Assembly (NCBI GenBank): GCA_030425485.1
Contig: JAUIAM010000002.1
Coordinates: 124,001 to 188,000 of the forward strand
Reading direction: 5' to 3'
DNA: 64,000 bases
Source of the DNA: Verrucomicrobiia bacterium
Lineage (GTDB): Bacteria; Verrucomicrobiota; Verrucomicrobiia; Opitutales; Cerasicoccaceae
Both the position numbers and the translations under genes were made by a program. The notes under the pieces are model-generated. The model worked only from the letters and a program-made list of their open reading frames with translations. It did not search any database and was not told the DNA's origin. Each line of letters begins with the position of its first letter. The stretch's first letter is position 1. This document shows, piece after piece, positions 1 to 8,905 of this stretch.

Positions 1-1417
1 TCAGCATGTAAAGCAGCGGCGCGATCACCAGCTTGTACCCATCGATCGGCGCTTCTTCCACGATCAGATCCGTGGCGATAGACTGGCGCCAAAGGGCATG
101 GTACCAAGTTTCGATTTCCTCGATGTAGCCCTTACGGTCATTGCGCAGGCTCTGGTTGTCTTCGTAGGCCCAGCGGTTATCCCAGTCGAAATATATGGCT
201 GCTTCCACTGGAGTCGTCGCGCCGGAAAGCTCCCCCAGCCCGGCCAAGGTCTGCCCCAGCTCTGCAACTTCGCGAAACACGCGCGAGTTGGCCGTATGCC
301 CATGATTAACCACCGCACCGTGAAACTTCTCCGGTCCGCCGCGACTGGCACGCCACTGGAAGTACTGGACCGAATCCGCCCCGTGCGCCACGGCCTGCAG
401 CGAAGACAAGCGATGCATGCCCGGTTGCTTCGGGCGGTTCACTTCTTGCCAGTTTAATATGCTGGGCGTCGATTCCATAAGCAGGAACGGCTTGCCCCCG
501 CCAAGCGAGCGGTTCAGGTCGTGCCAAAAACCGGTTCGGCTGGCGACAAGGACTTCGTCTTTGGCGTCGTCGTGCCAGCGGGGATAGGCATCCCAGGACA
601 CCACGTCGAGCTCTGCGCATATTTTGGAGCTATCCACCCCATCGAAGATCCCCATCGTGTTGGTGGTCACAGGTGTTGTCTGGTCGCACAGGCGCAGGGC
701 CGCAATCTCAGCCTGCATAAAATCAACCGTCTGGGCGGTCGTGAAACGCTTCCAGTCCAGATTAAGCCCATGCAGTTGCGGCTCGCCATGGGGTGTCGGA
801 GGCTCTACCTGCGACCAGTCGGTATAAACATGGCTCCAGAAAGCCGTCCACCAGGCTTTGTTCAGTGCCTCCAGGCTGCCGTAACGCCGCTGCAACCATT
901 CACGGAACGCCGCTTTGCACAGGTCACAGAAGCACTCGCCGCAGTACTCATTGGAGACATGCCAGAGGAGCACCTGATCCAGATGTCCATATCGACGCGC
1001 CAACTGCTCGTTGATCGCCGCAACCTTTCGACGGTACTGGGGCGAGGTCATGCAATGGTTGTGACGGAAACCAAAGCCGTTGCGCTGGCCGTTCTTGTTG
1101 ACGCGCAAAACCTCCGGGTAACGCTGGGCCAGCCATGCCGGACGCGCCCCACTGGGCGTGGCCATAAAGATGCTTATCTCCGCACGGGTCAGTAATCCCA
1201 CCACTTCATCAAACCAACCAAAATCGTACTTCTCGTCATCTGTTTCCAGAAAAGACCAGGCAAACATCCCGATAGAGACGACATTTACGCCGCACTGCTG
1301 CATGAGGGCAATATCCTCACGCCAGACATCAGGCGACCACTGTTCCGGACAGTAGTCAGCACCATGCAAGATGCGCCCTTGCGGACTCCAAAGGGTACGG
1401 GTGATATCTATAGGCAT
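1..1417 (-). CDS. GH42 beta-galactosidase (3' end outside window)
   Basis: Hydrolyses terminal beta-galactosides; a cytoplasmic step of oligosaccharide use. Translating the minus strand from the ATG at 1417 gives 472 residues of open frame running off position 1, so the C-terminus is missing. The N-terminus has the GH42 opening HGADYCPEQW (18-27). The acid/base glutamate is in HVSNEY (E157) and the nucleophile in LLMESTP (E315). C121 with the C162-x-C164-x-x-C167 cluster matches the zinc site of GH42 A4-type enzymes. No signal peptide is visible. No clear Shine-Dalgarno precedes the ATG, and no earlier in-frame start lies close by. A LacI-operator-like dyad sits 55 bp upstream. Family assignment is firm; the natural substrate is not known from sequence. 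Confidence 0.93.
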   Translation of the reverse strand, partial: MPIDITRTLWSPQGRILHGADYCPEQWSPDVWREDIALMQQCGVNVVSIGMFAWSFLETDDEKYDFGWFDEVVGLLTRAEISIFMATPSGARPAWLAQRYPEVLRVNKNGQRNGFGFRHNHCMTSPQYRRKVAAINEQLARRYGHLDQVLLWHVSNEYCGECFCDLCKAAFREWLQRRYGSLEALNKAWWTAFWSHVYTDWSQVEPPTPHGEPQLHGLNLDWKRFTTAQTVDFMQAEIAALRLCDQTTPVTTNTMGIFDGVDSSKICAELDVVSWDAYPRWHDDAKDEVLVASRTGFWHDLNRSLGGGKPFLLMESTPSILNWQEVNRPKQPGMHRLSSLQAVAHGADSVQYFQWRASRGGPEKFHGAVVNHGHTANSRVFREVAELGQTLAGLGELSGATTPVEAAIYFDWDNRWAYEDNQSLRNDRKGYIEEIETWYHALWRQSIATDLIVEEAPIDGYKLVIAPLLYML

Positions 1418-1471
1418 CGACGAGATCAAATGGGTAAAGAAGACAGGCTAAGATAAAATCTATCCATATGC

Positions 1472-1486
1472 GTAAAACATTTTAAC
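1472..1486. promoter_or_regulatory. Operator-like dyad upstream of GH42 gene
   Basis: TAAAACATTTTA (1473-1484) is symmetric around a central CA. It keeps the AAACATTT core of the 14-bp operator seen at the lacI-type gene, with matching substitutions in both arms (C to A on the left, G to T on the right). It lies 55 bp upstream of the GH42 start. Binding by the local LacI protein is an inference. Confidence 0.4.
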
Positions 1487-1628
1487 AATCAGGGCAAACA
1501 AAAACCTGAGTGTTGCGCAAATATCTGTCACATAGACCTCCAGAGCCTCTCTGCTTCTCAAGGCATGGAGGCGGATGGAGCGCAGGAAGCCCCAAGCAGA
1601 GGCATCCGAGCAGGCTTGCCGGCGCAGA

Positions 1629-2498
1629 CTATAGGTATCTGCCCAGAAATTGTAAGACGATGGGGCGCAAGTCGATCTGCTCGGGTTGAAGATCGAAGCT
1701 GTGCGGAGCCCCGGCGATTTCCAAATACCAGTAGCTCACACCCAGCGAAGCAAGATGATCCGCCAGCGCGCGGGAGTGCTCGATCGCGATGGTTTTATCC
1801 TCGGTCCCATGCAGGATCAACATAGGGGGCAGGTCAGCGTCGAAATAACTCTTGGGCGAGGACGCCTTGCCCCAGCGTTCCTTAACATCAGGAGCCGAGC
1901 CCATGAGCGGCGAAAGCGCCTGCCCTTCCGTATCGAAAATACCATACAGGTTTATAACGCAGGCAACAGCATTGGACTGCTCCAGATAGAGGCCATGGCG
2001 GTTCATCTCCGGATCATTTGCCGTGGCCGCGACGAGCATCGCCAGGTGCGCCCCGGCGGACGTCCCGAGCAGGGCGATACGTTGCGGGTCGATACCATAC
2101 TCGTCCGCGTGCGCCCGAATATAGCGCAGGGCAGACTTGCAGTCGTAGAAATTCCTCGGCCAGGCCAAGTAGCTCAAGCTGTATTTACGTGTGTCCGGGT
2201 CGCGTGTCCCGACATTCAGATCATAGTTGATCGAGATAACCACGTAGCCCGCTTCTGCCAGCGGGAGTGCGATCGCTCTCATGCGCTTGGAGGCCTTATC
2301 GCCCCCAGCCCAGCCACCGCCATGTATCAGCATGACCGCCGGAAGCGGCTCGCCCTGACCCGCGGAATTGGGCAAATAGAGATCGAGCTTTTCAGCACGA
2401 CCATCACCGAGGTAATCGACATCAGACAGGACGCGCACGGCCTGGGACATCGGCACCAGCGCAGCACACAGCAAGATGAAGGGAACAAGGCGTCTCAT
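1629..2498 (-). CDS. Secreted alpha/beta-hydrolase (BD-FAE/acetyl-esterase type)
   Basis: Probable carbohydrate or carboxyl esterase outside the cytoplasm. From the ATG at 2498 the product is 289 residues with a signal peptide (RRLVPFILLCAALVPMSQA, 2-20). The oxyanion motif HGGGW is at 59-63 and the nucleophile elbow GTSAG has S147; D234 (HGTED) and H266 (GAPHSF) complete the triad. The frame opens 36 bp earlier at a TTG overlapping the stop of the upstream gene, but the ATG gives a clean signal peptide, so it was preferred. It is last in a three-gene operon behind a prepilin-like giant and a secreted unknown, beside the GH42 gene. That suggests de-esterification of a polysaccharide; the substrate is inferred. 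Confidence 0.88.
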   Translation of the reverse strand: MRRLVPFILLCAALVPMSQAVRVLSDVDYLGDGRAEKLDLYLPNSAGQGEPLPAVMLIHGGGWAGGDKASKRMRAIALPLAEAGYVVISINYDLNVGTRDPDTRKYSLSYLAWPRNFYDCKSALRYIRAHADEYGIDPQRIALLGTSAGAHLAMLVAATANDPEMNRHGLYLEQSNAVACVINLYGIFDTEGQALSPLMGSAPDVKERWGKASSPKSYFDADLPPMLILHGTEDKTIAIEHSRALADHLASLGVSYWYLEIAGAPHSFDLQPEQIDLRPIVLQFLGRYL

Positions 2499-2530
2499 AA
2501 AAGCGGAGCATTCAATGGGTGCGCGAACGG

Positions 2531-3247
2531 TCAATTGACTTGATAGTACTTGCGGATGGTTGGCCTGTCCTGGCCTTCACGGTAGATAAATATCCAGGCA
2601 CGCCGCTTGCCAGGAGCCGCCCAGCGAGACTGATAAATCAGCCTCCAGTCCTCACCCTGTGCCTGTGAGGCCATCTGCACGTTGACGTTCTTCAAGTCCA
2701 GTCCGGACAAGGTTACGATCTGATTCCTTCCCGGCTGAAGCTGAAACTGATCCTCGTCGAGGCGAATGGCCATCGAGGTTTTGGTCAGATTATAAAAGTT
2801 AAACGCGTTTGCCCCGAAGCTGCCCGCCGAGTCCGGCAGTGCGACCACTCGATACGGAAGAGAAGACGCTTCGTCGCCGGGTACAAAGAGCAAGAGGTAC
2901 TTTCCCTGTGTGCGAGAGACGTTAACGGATGCTTTGAGGTCGTAGAGCGTCTCACCCTCCGGGCCACTGCGTGTGGTGTAGAAATTGAGCGTAGGAGGCC
3001 CCACGTAGCGCATCGTGGCACCGGGTGCACCATTGGGAATAAAGAGGGAAACGGCGTTCCCCCGGTCGAGGTAAACCAGATCGCTGATGGCCTGGTCCCA
3101 CGCCAAGGTTTGAAACTCGACCGTAACGAACTCCTCCTCCTGTCCGTGCGAAACCTGCGGCAAAAGGAAACCGAGAAGCACAGCCCCGAGGGCAAGAAGG
3201 CGCGCTGGCGAAAAGGTTTTGGGCAATGTTCTCATTTTAGATTTCAT
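2531..3247 (-). CDS. Secreted protein of unknown function
   Basis: A 238-residue protein I do not recognise. It has a cleavable signal peptide (hydrophobic LLALGAVLLGFLLP, then SHGQ, about residues 17-36). The rest is beta-rich, with many aromatic residues and repeated short strands, and ends IRKYYQVN. No catalytic motif is apparent. The start ATG overlaps the 3' end of the upstream giant gene by 11 bp, and the stop abuts the esterase, so the three are probably translated together. A second in-frame ATG (residue 5) is possible. Its operon position suggests it works with the prepilin-like protein at the cell envelope, but nothing more specific can be supported. Confidence 0.75.
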   Translation of the reverse strand: MKSKMRTLPKTFSPARLLALGAVLLGFLLPQVSHGQEEEFVTVEFQTLAWDQAISDLVYLDRGNAVSLFIPNGAPGATMRYVGPPTLNFYTTRSGPEGETLYDLKASVNVSRTQGKYLLLFVPGDEASSLPYRVVALPDSAGSFGANAFNFYNLTKTSMAIRLDEDQFQLQPGRNQIVTLSGLDLKNVNVQMASQAQGEDWRLIYQSRWAAPGKRRAWIFIYREGQDRPTIRKYYQVN

Positions 3248-6200
3248 CCTTACTCAACCAACGGAAGTCCACCACACGAAACTCTCTGCCCAGGGCATTG
3301 GGTGGCATATGCAACTCGTCGAGGGTGAGCGCCGCGTTGGACAGGACAGGGTCCGGCACACGCTGGACGATAGCTTCGCACCAGGCTTGGGCCACGACTT
3401 TATCCGTCAGCGGGTCAATTTGCTCACCGTAAGCGCGGATGCGAAACGTGTCTGAGCGCACGGTCATCAACGGGCCGAGACTTTGCAGAACATCGCCCTG
3501 AAGGACCCAGCCGGGCATGCCCATCGCCGGGGCGTCCCCGGCGCCATTCACGCCCGACTGGAAGTTGGGAATCCGGAGCGCGTTTCCACGTGTTGAGCCG
3601 ATGAGGTTCTCGCTCAGTCCGGCATTGACGGTGGAATCAAGCGCAGCCTGCAGCGGACCACTGAGACGATGGCTCGCATCTGTGGCATCGGGACGGCGGT
3701 TAACGAAATCACCCAACGAGGCAAAGGGCCCCCGGGCGCGCACCTCGTCCACCATGGCGGTGGCTAAAGCGGTCAGCTCTGCGTCATCGAGCTTGCGGTG
3801 CGCTTTCCAAAAGTTCAGTCCCTGCTCATCGCCGGAGAATCCACTGTCGTAGGGAATCGGCGAGCGGTAGAAGACGGTTTCTGCCACGTTTTCGCTACCA
3901 CTTTGCATGCCCGTTGTGGGCTCGTAGGTCGGCACCGTCAGTCCGGTGTTGCTGGCCAGAAATGCCTTCCAGGCCTGAACGGAGGTAGAGTTGACGTTGA
4001 AGACGCCCTCAGTCAGCAAGAAGCCCGCAGCAATACCCGAAGTGTTGGCCGCATTGTCATCCGTGAGCAGATCGGCCAGTTCCTGCGTGCTCAAGTTATA
4101 CATCTGCGGCAGGTAGAGCGAGAAACGCGGATTGGGCAATACATCGCGCTGGGCCAGGATGTCGTCGAAGAGGTTCTCTGCCTCGTTGCTGCTTTGCGGA
4201 ATCGTGGACAGGAAGTAGCTGTCCCAGACGGCATTGTTGATCGCATAGGACCAGTCGTAAGCGTAGTGGTCACGGGAACTGCTCTCTGCATAGGTGTGAT
4301 CAGTCTGATCCGCAGGTATCTTTGACGTAGCATAGCTGTTGGCAAAGATGTAGGCGGGCTGGTAATTAAAGCGTCCGAGGTTGGCATGCTGGAAGGCACC
4401 GAGGGAAATAAGCGGCTCACGCGGGATGTGAAACAAGACCACACGGTCGGCACCCGGTGCGGTGCCCACACCGCTCTCTCGCGTGTTACCCCAGTGGCTC
4501 GAATAACGATCAAAGCTGGCAATGTTTGGCTCCTGTGACTCCGCACCGGTGTACTCGCGAATAGCCCAACCGCTGTAGGTGCTGAGCCCGTTACCGCTAC
4601 GGAAGCCCTCCTGTTTGCCGGAGAGAATGATCGGGCGCGGGTTGGCATCGATCAGCATACGGTGAGGTTCCGCCGTATCATCTGCGGCCCGGAGCTTAAA
4701 CTCCACCGCGGTGATGTTCAGCGTCTGCCCGACGAGCGAGGCCAGCGTGGGCGACCAGCCCGTCACACCAAAGGGTGCCATAGTCGACTCATACTCCTGA
4801 TAATAGCTGCCTGCGATCTGACCTGAGTCATTACTGCTGGCATCGCCGATGCGCATGTAAAAGTCGCCATTGGTCGCGCGGTAGTTGCGCCCCGCCTTCC
4901 AAGGCAAAGCACCATAATCCACACTGACCGAGACGTTATAATTCGCGGGCGAGTCCGTGCTGTCGAGGACGAGGGTCAGGGCATCGCGCTCGCTCTGGGT
5001 CAACCCGAAGGCACTGCTCTTGTTATTGCTCGTGGAGCTCAAGTGCGAGTATGGTGACGCGGTATTATCCACAGCGAGCGCCTCGACAATGTAGCTGGCC
5101 TGAGTGAGATCGATGGTATAGGCCCCGTCCTCAGTCCACTCTGCCTCCATATGAGCATAATCACCGAAACCGGTTTTATCCGAATAGCTGTAGGGCTGAT
5201 TGAGCGCATAGTAGCGCGTCTCCCCGGGTTGCAGGTCGGTATCGCTCTCGATGCGCCAGCGGAAAGTGGCACCGTATTCGTCCTCCTCGGGCAGCACCTC
5301 CTGCATATTGAAGGTCACGGTCTGGTTTGGACCCACCTTGATGGCAATGGTCGGCTTGAATTCCCAATTATAGTTGTAGCCGCTGGCAGAGATAGCCACA
5401 TCGTAGGGATTGTAGAGTGCGATGAGCGGCTTGATGTGAAGCGTGGGACGGTAGGTGGTTTCCATCGTCGTGGAATCCGCGACCGAGTTGAAAGACAGGC
5501 CCAGCCCGAGGCGAATGAGCGAAGTGACCGGATGGACGGGCTGGTTGTACTGATACACATCCTTGTCGCTATGGTAAGTCGATACCCCCGCGCTCTTATT
5601 CCCCGTGCCTGCGGGCAACGGAACAATGGGGGCCAACGTGCCGTTGTTGACGGTATTATAAAGGCGATAGTATGAGCCCAGGATGCCCCAGTTGGGTGCG
5701 CCGTTGGGGAAGTCGTAGGTATTGTTGGCCGCGCGGAAGGTATAGGGCTCGGGCCAATTATTGTCCGTGGGAGAACCCGTCAGGCTCACTCCGAAGTGGC
5801 GCGTGAAGGCCGCGTTGTTTTCCAAGAGGTGAGTCAGGTCTTGCTTGAGTCCTCCGTTGACCACATCAACCTGCACACCTTGCCCGAAGACAGATAAGTC
5901 GTGAAAGTAGCGCTCATCCAGGTTGTTGCTGTTCGCGAGCTGGCCCAGCCATTCGAGCGAAGTGATGTGACTCAAGCGCTCATCACTGGGAGAAATCGTG
6001 GCCAAATCCGTATCAACCGTATTAAAGCCCGTGTAGCGCGGCGCCCTCAAGTCGGCATCGGTCGTAGACACCACCGCGGGCACTTCGAGGTTGATGCGGG
6101 CCTTGGTATTTTCTTCACCTACCCAGTAAGCATAGGCTCCCGTATCGCCCACGCTGACTTTACCCGCCGCCACGTAGTCCGTGAGAGCGCCACCGGTCAC

Positions 6201-6683
6201 CGTGCCCGCTCCCACCAACTGCACCCAATCATCGTTGTTTGGGGTCCAGTCCACATTAGCGATATCACGTTCGCCTAAGACATTGGCCGTGCCCCCGGGC
6301 AAGGAAGTCAGCCAGCCGAGAAAGTCCGTCTCATCGACGCCGCCCTCACGACCTGCAACCCACACCCCCGTCCAGTGAGCCTTCCCTTCGGCCGCATTAA
6401 GGTCGATGTTGGCCGGGGCGGTTACGCGCTGGTCCGGCCCGGCGTTTTTCTGCAATTGGCCAATCGCAGTGGTCAGCGCCAGCATCGCATTGTGCCGCGC
6501 TCCGCTGATGTGCTCCTTCTGGGTCGAAGAGGAAATCTCTACCCGCAGCATCGTGCTCAAACTGATCAAAAGCAGCAGGATAAAGGTCATCAGAGCCAGA
6601 GCCACAATGAGGGCAAAACCGCTCACCGAGCGGGTGGCTCCCTGTCGCCGATCGCATCGGCGTGAAGCAAAAGACAAATTCAT
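3237..6683 (-). CDS. Giant prepilin-like protein (Verru_Chthon cassette protein A type)
   Basis: 1148 residues. The N-terminus is basic and then reads SG-FALIVALALMTFILLLLI (G22/F23), a type III signal-like prepilin site followed by one hydrophobic helix (about 23-45), as in PulK/PilX-type minor pseudopilins. The sequence then runs SGARHNAMLALTTAIGQLQ and AGPDQR, features shared with the second giant protein at 51560-54577. Both also end with the same C-terminal motif (FRVVDFRW here, FEVIDFRW there). The body between is long and beta-rich with no enzyme motif. This matches my recollection of the Verru_Chthon cassette protein A family; cassette partners B, C and D are not present nearby. It is first in the operon with the secreted unknown and the esterase. 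Role unknown; export and assembly by a type II/IV-pilus-like machine is inferred. Confidence 0.82.
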   Translation of the reverse strand: MNLSFASRRCDRRQGATRSVSGFALIVALALMTFILLLLISLSTMLRVEISSSTQKEHISGARHNAMLALTTAIGQLQKNAGPDQRVTAPANIDLNAAEGKAHWTGVWVAGREGGVDETDFLGWLTSLPGGTANVLGERDIANVDWTPNNDDWVQLVGAGTVTGGALTDYVAAGKVSVGDTGAYAYWVGEENTKARINLEVPAVVSTTDADLRAPRYTGFNTVDTDLATISPSDERLSHITSLEWLGQLANSNNLDERYFHDLSVFGQGVQVDVVNGGLKQDLTHLLENNAAFTRHFGVSLTGSPTDNNWPEPYTFRAANNTYDFPNGAPNWGILGSYYRLYNTVNNGTLAPIVPLPAGTGNKSAGVSTYHSDKDVYQYNQPVHPVTSLIRLGLGLSFNSVADSTTMETTYRPTLHIKPLIALYNPYDVAISASGYNYNWEFKPTIAIKVGPNQTVTFNMQEVLPEEDEYGATFRWRIESDTDLQPGETRYYALNQPYSYSDKTGFGDYAHMEAEWTEDGAYTIDLTQASYIVEALAVDNTASPYSHLSSTSNNKSSAFGLTQSERDALTLVLDSTDSPANYNVSVSVDYGALPWKAGRNYRATNGDFYMRIGDASSNDSGQIAGSYYQEYESTMAPFGVTGWSPTLASLVGQTLNITAVEFKLRAADDTAEPHRMLIDANPRPIILSGKQEGFRSGNGLSTYSGWAIREYTGAESQEPNIASFDRYSSHWGNTRESGVGTAPGADRVVLFHIPREPLISLGAFQHANLGRFNYQPAYIFANSYATSKIPADQTDHTYAESSSRDHYAYDWSYAINNAVWDSYFLSTIPQSSNEAENLFDDILAQRDVLPNPRFSLYLPQMYNLSTQELADLLTDDNAANTSGIAAGFLLTEGVFNVNSTSVQAWKAFLASNTGLTVPTYEPTTGMQSGSENVAETVFYRSPIPYDSGFSGDEQGLNFWKAHRKLDDAELTALATAMVDEVRARGPFASLGDFVNRRPDATDASHRLSGPLQAALDSTVNAGLSENLIGSTRGNALRIPNFQSGVNGAGDAPAMGMPGWVLQGDVLQSLGPLMTVRSDTFRIRAYGEQIDPLTDKVVAQAWCEAIVQRVPDPVLSNAALTLDELHMPPNALGREFRVVDFRWLSKDEI

Positions 6684-6858
6684 GAAAACGGGGTGGTTCG
6701 ACTGCCGCAGGGCGGTGCCTGTACAAGCAAGACGGGGTTCGCTGGGGTTATGTTCTAAATCGGACGGTGTGCCCGATGCCTAAGCGCGGCCTGAGCCGAG
6801 CTGATCAATATTAGCCGTAGCTTAAGCTCTGATGGGGCATGACTCAAACCCTACCGGG

Positions 6859-6876
6859 TTCAAACATTTGCGCAAA
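6859..6876. promoter_or_regulatory. Operator-like site upstream of the prepilin-like operon
   Basis: TTCAAACATTTGCG (6859-6872) matches 12 of 14 positions of the TTCAAACATTTGAA operator, with a fully conserved left arm. It overlaps a perfect 10-bp palindrome TTTGCGCAAA (6867-6876). It lies 176 bp upstream of the operon starting at 6683 and just downstream of the beta-helix lipoprotein gene. Regulation by the local LacI protein is inferred. Confidence 0.4.
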
Positions 6877-6920
6877 CAACGAATAATACCTTATCACTTT
6901 GTAGATGAACGTTCCATCCA

Positions 6921-8804
6921 TTATTGCCCTTGGCCAAGGCGCCGGGCGAGCTGGTCCTGGTAAAGCGATGCGGGAACGAGGCTTCCACCCTCGCCGATGC
7001 CCTCGACGTGATCCACGGGATCGGTCACCACCTTACGGTGCTCGTGATTCCCATCGGTGCGAACAGCGCTCACCTCGCCCTGCGTGCCAATGACGTAGCC
7101 GTAATCTCCCTGCTCACTCCACACGACAAAGGGGTGGTACGAGTTGGAGAGCCCCGTCGTGTTCCAGAATACCGTCTGGGCCGAAGTGGTGTTATGCTTG
7201 GGCTTGGAAAGTTTTACATAGAAGCGGTCACGAGCCTCAAACCAGCTGTTATCCGCCACGCAGCCATCGAACAGATTGGAATGGCTGAAGTACATGTGGC
7301 TGTCGCTGCTGCGCCCCGTGGTAGTGCCATCACCACCGGCCTGGGTAGCCGTGTTTCTGTCGGTGCAGTGAAGGAGGACATTACCCGAGGTGGCCATGCC
7401 CGAGAGGGAAAATCCGTGTCGGGCAGATTCTGCCACACAGTTTTCTAGGAGGCATTCATTGCTGTTATCGATGCGAAACATGTAACCATTTCCGCCGCCA
7501 CCACCATAGAGGGTGTGCCCCATCGAACAGTCTATGACAGAGACGTTTAAACACTCCTTGAGGCGGATGCCGTTGGAAAGGATGTGGCTGCCACGGGCAT
7601 TCCCCTCGGCCTCAAAGCTGTGCACGTTTACAATCCAGCTATCATAGACCCCATTGAAAACGACGGCGTAGGAGAAGTGCACGTCATAGGCACTCTTACG
7701 CTGTTTGGCAAAATCGGGGTCAAGGTCGTAGCCTTCGGCCAGACGCTTGGTGTAAGCACCGTCCGGGGCCGCAAAGTCGAGCATACCCCACCCGTCCTGG
7801 CCGGGGTGTTCGACGTTACCGATGGAAAAGTTCTCCAGGCCCACATTTGAGACCAAGCCGGGCTTGGCATAAACCTGCGCATTGTCCCGCACCTTGAGCG
7901 CATAGCGAATGGGGATATCGATCACGAGCTCGCTGTTATCTGCATCGACCTCCAGCACACGGCGCAGGTACATGAAGTGCCCGATCTTGTCCTCATAGCC
8001 GAGCCAACCGTCCTCTTCTTTGCGCTCCTTGATCCACTCTGAGGTCGGGTCTGCACGCACGATGACCATGTCGCCCGGCTTAAAACCCTCGGTACTCTCA
8101 ACCGGAATGTAGGTCGTGGGCATGAGCAGATCGTAAGCAATAGCGGTAGCCGGGCTCCCGACATAGTCCCACACCGCCTGCTTTTTCTGAGGGGAGACGA
8201 GGATAATCTGGCTGCCGCGCATCTCAGTCGATGTGTTGAGCAGATAGGTTTTATCCGGACCGTCTCCGCGCAAGACGACATCGCTGGAGCCGATCACCAG
8301 CGCGTAACGCTTGTCCCCAATGGGGGCGACATGATAAGTGCCCGCAGGCATGTAGACCACGGCCGGCCCCTTGATGGCAGAGGCCGTATCGAGGGCTTGC
8401 TGGATGGCGGCGGTGCTGTCTGCCTGCCCGTGTGGATCGGCGCCATAATCAAGCACGTTGAAAACAGGTGCTCCCTCGAAACGAGGGATAGGCTTCTCCC
8501 CCCGGGCATAGCCTGCGTAAGAGTAGTCCTGGAGAAACCTATCCTCGGTAAAAAAAGCATCCTCGGGCGGCCGCCAGTCCTCTGCATACAGTTCACTTCT
8601 CCAGCCCGTCTCCTCTGCTGGCGTTGATGCATTCCGGGCATGTGCCGTGTCGCTTTTCTCCGGCTGCTGGGCAGAGGCCGGCTCATCCCCGAGCCCGGCT
8701 TCCACCTTGTTCTCAGCCGTACAAGCCACTACCCAAAGTGTGCAAGCCAGCATTTGTGCCATAACGAGAACTTTCGTTCCTGAAGAGTCTGTTGAAGTGC
8801 GCAT
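6921..8804 (-). CDS. Beta-helix lipoprotein, pectate-lyase-3-like
   Basis: 627 residues. The N-terminus is a lipoprotein signal with lipobox VVAC (C28), followed by a polar linker. FNVLDYGADPHG...DSTAAIQQALD (115-138) is the classic opening of Pectate_lyase_3/GH28/GH55-type right-handed parallel beta-helices. The later sequence carries the expected asparagine- and glycine-rich rungs (NGIRLKECLNVSVIDCSMG and similar). It is therefore probably a membrane-anchored polysaccharide lyase or hydrolase facing outward. The ATG at 8804 has an AGGA six bases upstream. It lies between the prepilin-like operon and the PEP-CTERM gene on the same strand. Catalytic residues could not be assigned, so lyase versus hydrolase is open. 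Confidence 0.82.
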   Translation of the reverse strand: MRTSTDSSGTKVLVMAQMLACTLWVVACTAENKVEAGLGDEPASAQQPEKSDTAHARNASTPAEETGWRSELYAEDWRPPEDAFFTEDRFLQDYSYAGYARGEKPIPRFEGAPVFNVLDYGADPHGQADSTAAIQQALDTASAIKGPAVVYMPAGTYHVAPIGDKRYALVIGSSDVVLRGDGPDKTYLLNTSTEMRGSQIILVSPQKKQAVWDYVGSPATAIAYDLLMPTTYIPVESTEGFKPGDMVIVRADPTSEWIKERKEEDGWLGYEDKIGHFMYLRRVLEVDADNSELVIDIPIRYALKVRDNAQVYAKPGLVSNVGLENFSIGNVEHPGQDGWGMLDFAAPDGAYTKRLAEGYDLDPDFAKQRKSAYDVHFSYAVVFNGVYDSWIVNVHSFEAEGNARGSHILSNGIRLKECLNVSVIDCSMGHTLYGGGGGNGYMFRIDNSNECLLENCVAESARHGFSLSGMATSGNVLLHCTDRNTATQAGGDGTTTGRSSDSHMYFSHSNLFDGCVADNSWFEARDRFYVKLSKPKHNTTSAQTVFWNTTGLSNSYHPFVVWSEQGDYGYVIGTQGEVSAVRTDGNHEHRKVVTDPVDHVEGIGEGGSLVPASLYQDQLARRLGQGQ

Positions 8805-8905
8805 GATTCCTGAACTCCCAGATCAACTGAGAGATTTTAGGTGCAAAGTGAACTGGTGACGCGCCCAGAGAATAAATATACGTGGACGCCGGGCCTACGG
8901 TAAGA

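Noticed and set aside
1686-2543. Long plus-strand frame opposite the esterase gene.
   Set aside because: Shadow of a gene with clear catalytic motifs and signal peptide on the minus strand.
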